64,000 bases of DNA from Archegozetes longisetosus (lineage: Eukaryota; Arthropoda; Arachnida; Sarcoptiformes; Trhypochthoniidae). A program made the translations under genes and the position numbers. Positions 56,993 to 64,000 of this stretch are shown in pieces; the stretch's first letter is position 1, and every line of letters starts with the position of its first letter. The stretch covers positions 13,716,001 through 13,780,000 of the forward strand of contig JAEMBT020000005.1 in assembly GCA_018873245.2 (NCBI GenBank). Reading direction: 5' to 3'. The notes under the pieces are model-generated. The model worked only from the letters and a program-made list of their open reading frames with translations. It was not told the origin of the DNA and ran no database searches.

Positions 56993-59005
56993 CAGTGGAG
57001 CACTTCTATAACGAACACGTTTAAAGCGTATACCCGGCTATAGCGAATATGCGCGTTACTTTTAGTTGGCTTGCTATTACTTCAACACTATATTTTCTCT
57101 TTTATAACGAACACTAACATAGCGAAATCATGGCTTTAGCGAAGGAATTTTATTATAATTTTGAAAATTATTCACAGCTGAAACAAAATAACTTAGTTCT
57201 CAAAGATTTAAACTTTAAAGGTAAAGGCGTTTTTCCACTCATTGAGCAGCGAGGTGCAAACACGCTTATTTTCATTTGCCGAGAACAAGTACGAATTTAT
57301 TAATTGAGTTTAATACCATCTCATACATGGCTACCCGGAAACGTAAAGCGTTAACATTGGAAACAAAGCTTGAGATTTTGAAAAGCGTTGACAGAGGTCA
57401 GAGAAAGTCAAATGTTGCCCGTGACTTTGGAATTTCGCCACCAACTCTTTCTACAATCTTCAAAACGCGTGATATCACAAAAGAGTCTGAACGCAACAGT
57501 TATGACAAACGGAAAAAGCTGTGTGGAAGCGCCTACGAAGAAGTAGACTCTGCTGTAATGTTGTGGTTTAACGAAGTATGTAGAAAGAATATACCGATTT
57601 CCGGTACATTTGTGATAAAGAAGAAAAGCGATTTTGTAGCTAAATTAGCAGCTTTTAAGTTTTAAGGCCAACACCGGATGGTTAAATCGTTTTAAAAAGC
57701 GCCATAACATAACTTGGCGTGCAGTGAGTGGTGAGAGTGGCTCCGTCGATCAGTTAACTACCGAGTCGTGGAAATCTATTCTCTTCAGTCTCATAGAAGG
57801 TTATAATGAGAAAGACACTTTCAACGCTGATGTAGCTGATCTTTTTATAGACTTTTAACAGATAAAACGTTGTCGATCAAAGGAGAGGCTTACGAAGGAG
57901 GAAAGAAGTCTAAGTAAAGACTTACAGTCCTTTTGGCCGCAAACATAGATGGCAGCGAAAAGTTAAAGCCACTTGTTAAAAAGTCGAAAAATCCGCAGTG
58001 TTTCAAGAATGTTAAGTCTCTTCCATGTGATTACAACGCCAATAGAAAAGCGTGGATCAACTTTGAGATCTCAGCGTGGATTCTTAAGCTTGAAAAGAAA
58101 ATAAAGGCAGAAAAGAGGACGATCTTACTTTCCCTGGACAACTTTAGTGCTCATCGGATTAAAGTTAGACTTGATCACGTTAAAGTCTATTTCCTACCCG
58201 AGAATACAACAAATTGCAACCTTTAGACCAAGAATTTATTAAGAATGCGAAAGTGCACTACCGAAAACATGTAATTAGTCGCCTTTTTTACGATTTAGAG
58301 TCTACATGTAGTTTGCCGAAAATCAATGTGAAGGGCGCTATTGATTATATTCATCTGGCTTGGGAACAAGTTCAGCCTTCAGTAATCGCTAATTACTTTC
58401 GTAAGGATAAATATTTTAAAGATTTGAATAAGGTCTTAGAAGACTCAGACATCGTGACAACTCACAAGGAAGCTACAAGTGTATCCATTGAAGTAATCTC
58501 AGTAGAATGGGATAAGCTGACCACTAGATGGGTCTATCCTCCGCAATAACACCTGAAGGCTACATTTCTGCGGATGATTGCTTATATGTTTGTGAAGAGA
58601 TGACGGATGAAATGATCGGGGATGCTATGTAAGGCTGTGATGAGATGGAGAGTGAGGATGACTTGAAACAGCTTCCAGATCACCTGTTCACAAAGCCTCA
58701 AGAATTGAAGCAATCACATCTATTGATGGATTGAGTAAATTTATCGAAGGGCAACCTAAAGTACCATCTAACATCTTTAAGGCATTGTCAGAACTCTTTT
58801 TTTTTCTTATTTATAAGTGCACGACAAGCGGTTGTCAAACTCAAATCGATTACTTTTTTTTAAATATAATAGCTATGTTAAATAATAGTTAGGTAGTCAT
58901 TTGTAAACTTATGACATTAAACAAAAATTATTTATGTAGAGAAAGATGGATATAAAGATTAATATTTCTTAGTCCCTTGAATTTCGTTATATACGTGTTC
59001 TACTG
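56993..59005 (+). mobile_element. pogo/Tigger-type transposon, degenerate
   Basis: Ends are imperfect inverted repeats: CAGTGGAGCACTTCTATAAC at 56993 and, reversed, CAGTAGAACACGTATATAAC ending at 59005. TA precedes the left end; the right flank is TC, so the second TA is lost. The element encodes a CENP-B/pogo-type transposase on the plus strand, broken by stops. Confidence 0.85.
57327..58549 (+). pseudogene. Tigger/pogo transposase (CENP-B type), broken
   Basis: The N-terminus (MATRKRKALTLETKLEILKS, then ARDFGISPPTLSTIFK) is the CENP-B/pogo helix-turn-helix. A stop-rich gap follows from 57663 to about 57930. Then 57933-58226 and 58214-58549 give parts of the DDE domain: LLAANIDGSEKLKPLVKKSK, WINFEISAWILKLEKK, ILLSLDNFSAH (second catalytic Asp), FLPENTTN, and MQPLDQEFIKNAK. 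Several frameshifts make it inactive. An ATG at 57276 is in frame, but the family start is the Met at 57327. Confidence 0.9.
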
Positions 59006-59489
59006 TCATTCAAACAGTTCGTGATCAAAGAAAAACGACTGAATAACTTTTATTCACAATAAACTCTTTATAGTAGATTTTAATAAAAGTAAACGTCACT
59101 AAAAATTATCAAAAAGTAGTCAATAATTAAATCTAAAAATCTTTAAAATAACAAATAAGATACAATTTGTTGATTAACAGCTACTTCAACGATACTCAAT
59201 ACTATGCTTCATATCAGACCTCGAACAATAAAAATAATTTTTGGAAACAAGTACAATCTGTTAGAAATATAAGTCAAATTTATTATACTTAAAGACTGAA
59301 TCATAAAAACTGAACAATTGAATTGAAGAAACAATAATAGAATTTGACGAAAATTTACATGGATTTGACTTTTTTGCATATTTCAACCTAATTCTTAACA
59401 GAGCTATAATGATAAATATCTCACAAGATATTCCATTGTACCTGAAATAGTATTCTACTAGTTAAATAACACGTTAAATTAATATTTCA
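59006..59489. other. 3' flank of the ABCG gene
   Basis: AT-rich; should hold the polyadenylation region of the minus-strand transporter. Nothing else seen. Confidence 0.4.
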
Positions 59490-62400
59490 TTATTTGATTT
59501 TGTATTCATGATGAGAACTAAGCCCTGGAATGTGAGCATTCGACGGTTTGAGTGATTCAACCTCTAATTGACGTCTTTCTTCATCTTTTTTGCTGTTATA
59601 CATAGGATGTACTTTAATCAAAAGTGCAATAAGTGCTAAACTCCTAAAGAATAAAAACTGATAGATCAAAATCCTAGCATTTCTATAATAAGTCACGTCT
59701 TCGAGTTCTAAAAGATACATAACCGATGAGAGCTCAGTGTCTGCACAGCGACCAAAACCATAGAATGAAATCATAATGCATTCGAATATCAGTTTTAAAA
59801 CCGATAAATTGCTTAACCACTGAATAGTATAATGTAATTCTTTGATGGGTATCAGAAAATTGCACAACAGAAATAGTATTGTGCACAGAGCGACTGAGAA
59901 GAAAGTTGCAATTTTTACGTTACCATTGAATATAACTCCTATACAATGCCCAGTACTTTGTATATAAAGAACGCCAATTATGTAGAAAAATAAGTAGTTA
60001 AAGAAAATAGTGTTGCCGTCGTAGATATCTAGGATATAGGTATAGCAAAAAATTGTCAAAAGTGTTGGAATCAATTCCGCTATGGATTTTGCCCAATAAT
60101 AACATCCTGTGCTATACCAACCTTTGAGTAGAAACAATTTTATTAGAATTAAATGTATTGTCTTAATCTTATATGAAATGAAAGCTCAAAAATGAGCAAA
60201 TTAGTCATTAACACAACTGTTAAACTTTATCAAGTTAATGTCCGTTACTAGAGATTCAAAGACTAACAGTTAGTGACTAATTCACTTTTGATAATGTGTT
60301 CGATCGAAGAGTCTACAATCAATAATTCGAAAGTGAACCTTTCGAGGGTCAACTCTTCGAAAAATACAGTTCGGATAAACAGTCTAATGTGGTAACAAAA
60401 ACAGGGTTTTGGGTAGTTCACTTTCGAATAGTTTACTTTTTCACAATTGACTTTCGGAGATTAATCCCTGAACCTTCAACAATGCTTTTGCACAATTGAC
60501 TACAAATCTTTGTCTAGAAATTAAGTTATCACTATAAAAACACTAGGCTAAAATAGATAGGTCGTTGAACGCGGGCTCAATTTAATAAGCCTCATAAATG
60601 AAATAACGTTCAACAATAAACCTATTTTGTAGAAACAGTTCAAATCTGATCACTACAGTAACTACACCACACTACAGTACTGATGGGCTTAAATTAATTT
60701 TTTTTAATCTATTGGAGTAGATATTGAAATGTTCAATTTTTTAGAATCGATGTATAAATCCTTTTCTTAAGTGACGGTTCTGTCTTTACTGTTGAAAACA
60801 ATCATGCTTTACTGTAGAAAAATCAACGTGTTGTTATAAATGATGCCCTGCAATAATACATTGTAAGCTTATGTTTAGCTTAAGTCTGCCTTAATCTATA
60901 TTAACCCAACTCTAACTCGACCGAAACATTTGCGTTATTTGCTACGAAAGGCAAGTGTTTGCAGCAAAGCAAAGCCAACTAAAGTCAATAAGTGTTCAAC
61001 AAATTGAGTGAAGTATTGGTTAATATATAACTAGTGTTAAAGTCAACTTACAATTTCTGTGTTCGTTCAGAAATACACTGATATCAGAAGTAAAGGTCAT
61101 GGTTGTGATGATCATTTGGAAAAACATCATTATTGCTATACCAAAAACGTTGAATTTGATATTTTGTGATATAAGAGACTCTTCTTCTAATTTTTCGACA
61201 GTTTTATAACAATTATCAAAGTCCTCTTCTAAACTAATACAACCGCTCGGAACCCCAATATCAGAGCTGAAGAATAGGGTCAGAGCATAGGCAAAAACGA
61301 CGTAAAGTGCAATTTGTGTTAGTAAAAACTTCCAGTAATATCTATATGTGTAAGTCACGGTCCGTAATATCAAAATCCATAAGTCAATTAATTTAAATCT
61401 TTTGCTTCTGAACTGAATTCCATCAGGGAATAGAACCGTTTCCTCATTGCATCGCACAACAATTGAATCCTTTTCTCGTAATGTTTTGTCCACTAATTTC
61501 ATGAAATGTTCGTCTTCTATTCCAATGCACGCATATGTCAGCAATACTTCGACTGGGACTTCAAATTCTTTACATGCGATATCGCATTCTTTCAAATGTC
61601 TGCTGAGTTCTTGTGGTGGACCTGAATAGACACAGAGACCTCCTTTCGCTAAGACATACAACTTGTCGAACATCATAAGTGTGTGATGGCTCGGCTGATG
61701 TATACTCGTTATAAAAGATATGTTATGCCTTCGGCTCATCTGTTTTAGACATTCGATTACCTACAAATCAATTTCATGTATTTGGTTCAACTTTAATTAG
61801 ACATGAATGAAATGTTCTGCAATTATTAGAAATTTGAATATTTTTCAGACTATTGAAAAAAATAAGTAAAACTTATACCACTTCTGCAGCATTGCTGTCC
61901 AGACCACTCGTTGGCTCATCAATACACATAAGATTTGGCATTATATGAGACGTCAATTCCATTGCTATAACTATTCTCTTCTGTTCACCTCCACTGCAGT
62001 TCTCAACATTTGTGTCTTCAGTACCACTTATTAGCAACTGTTTCATCAAAGTCTTAACATTACTTTGATGATCCACTTCATGACCAGTGTTCTTCAATTT
62101 TGACGCATAAATGAGAGCTTGTTTTACAGTCAGACCTTTGATAAGATGTTCGCTTTGATCTTGAGATATAAAAGACGTCCGAATTTTTTCATATTTACTC
62201 AAATAAACATTTGTTTCATTAGTCAATTGGTCTCTATTCGTGCCTTTAATGCATTTCAATAGTGATGTCTTTCCTGCACCTGAAGGACCCATCAGTGCAT
62301 TCAATGATCCGAATTCAACACAACCATTGATTTTGTTGAGAATTATTTTTTCTTTACTGAATAAATGCTTAGGAGTTTTTAGAGTCAAATCAGTCCAAAC

Positions 62401-64000
62401 AATGCTTAATTTCTTATTCATGTGTTGATCGCATTTCATCTCAAATACAATATTTTCATTGCTATCAATTCGGTCATTTGATAGATTATTGATCACATAA
62501 TCTCCTGCTGTACTACTAGGTTTAGGTTCCATATCCAAATCAATCTGATCTTTAACCGAAACCTCAGACACTGCTTTCTTAATGCTTTTCGATTTACTTC
62601 TTTTGAAAAATGTATTATTTTTCATATAAAGCAAAATAAATGTCAGACATATAAGGATCGCATAATAGATGTTCAAATTTCTAACATTAGTCCAAAATTG
62701 GTCGTCATACACACCAAACTTATATAATACTAATGACATTTGGTCTGAAGAACAGCGATCAAAGCCAAATATAATGATCAGTACAGAATTGAAAACGAAT
62801 TTTGGTATAGACAGATCACTGAATATTTGAAATAGTTGTGGCATTTCCTTGATAATCATATAAAAGTTGGAGAGCGCAGCCATTGACGAGTAGATTCCAA
62901 TGGAGGAAATGATGGCTGCCTGATCGTAATTCACAAAAATGATTCCAAACAAAAAACCCAAGCATTGTATGCAAAGCATACCAATAGATATTACATAGAC
63001 GTAACGGAAAAGTCTATGATTTTCATATACTTGTTCACTTAAATAGTATGCAAGAAATGCAAAACTTGATGCAAATAAAAGAGTTGGTAATATTTCGACT
63101 ATAATTTTAGCCAAAAAATACGATCCTGTACTGTACCATCCTATCATTGAAAACAATTTGACAATCAATAAAAAAATTTTCGAATATTTGCTTTATGGAA
63201 TTATCTTTTTTCTATCTTCTTCAAAATACTCAGTCTAATTAATAGCAAATTCGCTTTGACTCATAAGAGACTTACTATTTTGGTGTTCTTTAACAAATAT
63301 TTTAACATCATTTAGAAATGTTAATGTGGCAACAGATAAATGAACAAACATAACCATTACTGATGTGAAGAATAGAAATTTTGTGTTTTGATCAAGAAGT
63401 GAATCGTCTTCGAGTTGTTTATGACAACTTGTGTTTGGGTTAAACAGAAAACTGAAACATGCGTCAGGTTTACCAATATTCGAATTAAACATTCGTGTTA
63501 TTGAAAATGTAAACACGACATAAAAGACAAACTGCGTCCAAAGAGATTTCCATTCAGATATATAGTTATAAGTCATGGTTCGCATTAACAGATACCACAT
63601 ATCTATCAATTTAAAACCTTTACTTTTGAATTGAATTCCATTTGGAGAAAGTTTTGCTTCATTTTCACATCTGTTGAGTATTGTTTGTCTCTCTCCTAAT
63701 GTTTTAGTCGCTAATCGTATGATTTGTCCATCATTTGTTTGTTTTGAGGCCACTTTTAGTAATATTTCGATAGGAATTTCGAATTCAGTGCAAATAACTC
63801 CACATTCACTTAAATGAGAATTTAGTTCTTTAGGAGGACCGGAATAGATACAAATCCCTCCTTTTGCTAAGACATATAACTTGTCGAACATCATAAGTAT
63901 ATTACTGTTTGGCTGATGTATACTTGTTACGATCGACATGTTATGCTTTTGTGACAAACCTCTAAGACATTCCATAACCTAATAAACAGTTGAAATGACC
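59490..64000 (-). CDS. ABCG-family transporter, apparently full-size (two fused halves), 5' end outside window
   Basis: Minus-strand exons 63978-63276, 63140-61879, 61760-61052 and 60121-59490 (phases 1, 0, 1) give 1101 residues. Order: end of ATPase domain 1 (TSIHQP switch, MMFDKLYVLAKGG), first membrane domain starting before WYSTGSYFLAK, a polar linker of about 75 residues, ATPase domain 2 with Walker A GPSGAGKTS, Q-loop FISQDQ, signature CSGGEQKR (usually VSGGE), Walker B LMCIDEPTSGLDS and switch TSIHQP, then membrane domain 2 starting before WYSTGCYYWAK. Both halves have introns at the same places (before (V/I)xECL and before the WYSTG motif), as expected from tandem duplication. ABCG proteins export lipids and xenobiotics; animal members are normally half-size dimers. 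Walker A/B of domain 1 lie beyond the window. Two separate genes would need a stop and a start in the linker; no stop is present. Confidence 0.85.
60122..61051 (-). other. Last intron of the ABCG gene
   Basis: A 930-bp intron, donor GTAAGT at 61051 and acceptor TACTCAAAG ending at 60122, the largest intron of the gene. Contains imperfect repeats of CGAAAGTGAAC/GTTCACTTTCG around 60320-60430. No coding signal. Confidence 0.6.

Overview
This is AT-rich nuclear DNA from a eukaryote. The protein-coding genes are split by short GT-AG introns (about 45-160 bp, some longer). The gene content is that of an arthropod: gustatory-receptor-like seven-helix proteins in tandem, ABCG transporters, secreted histidine acid phosphatases, a pancreatic-type lipase and a PDGF/VEGF-like factor. 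Compact intron-poor genes and expanded phosphatase and ABCG families would suit a mite or another chelicerate, but that is inference. No bacterial, viral or organellar genes were seen.

Layout. 0-1.4 kb: a two-exon PDGF/VEGF-like gene with a one-base frameshift in this copy. 1.4-13.5 kb: a transposon graveyard (long terminal inverted repeats with 9-10 bp flanking repeats, Tc1 and mariner remnants, MITEs) with a small single-pass membrane-protein gene and a decayed paralog on the minus strand. 16.9-20.6 kb: two intronless histidine acid phosphatases, one secreted and one with a C-terminal anchor; a third decayed copy lies at 29.4-30.1 kb. 23.7-26.5 kb: a pancreatic-type lipase on the minus strand, rebuilt here as six coding exons with a complete catalytic triad. 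31.1-31.6 kb: a hAT MITE. 32.1-33.5 kb: two convergent small secreted-protein genes (Pro/Tyr-rich; Ser/Thr/Met-rich). 35.2-47.6 kb: three paralogous gustatory-receptor-like genes, four coding exons each, separated by hAT, tRNA-derived and long-TIR insertions. 47.8-50.4 kb: two foldback elements. 51.3-54.2 kb: a 2.9-kb hAT element with perfect 8-bp target duplication and a broken transposase. 57.0-59.0 kb: a degenerate pogo/Tigger element. 59.5-64.0 kb: an ABCG transporter on the minus strand, cut by the window end, in which two half-transporters read as one gene.

The observations most worth following are: (1) the ABCG gene, where one uninterrupted exon runs from the end of the first membrane domain into the second ATPase domain, implying a full-size ABCG protein; (2) the third receptor gene, a mosaic whose intron 1 region is nearly identical to gene 2 and whose introns 2-3 region is nearly identical to gene 1, with sharp edges; (3) a series of insertions dated by nesting and by an empty paralogous site.
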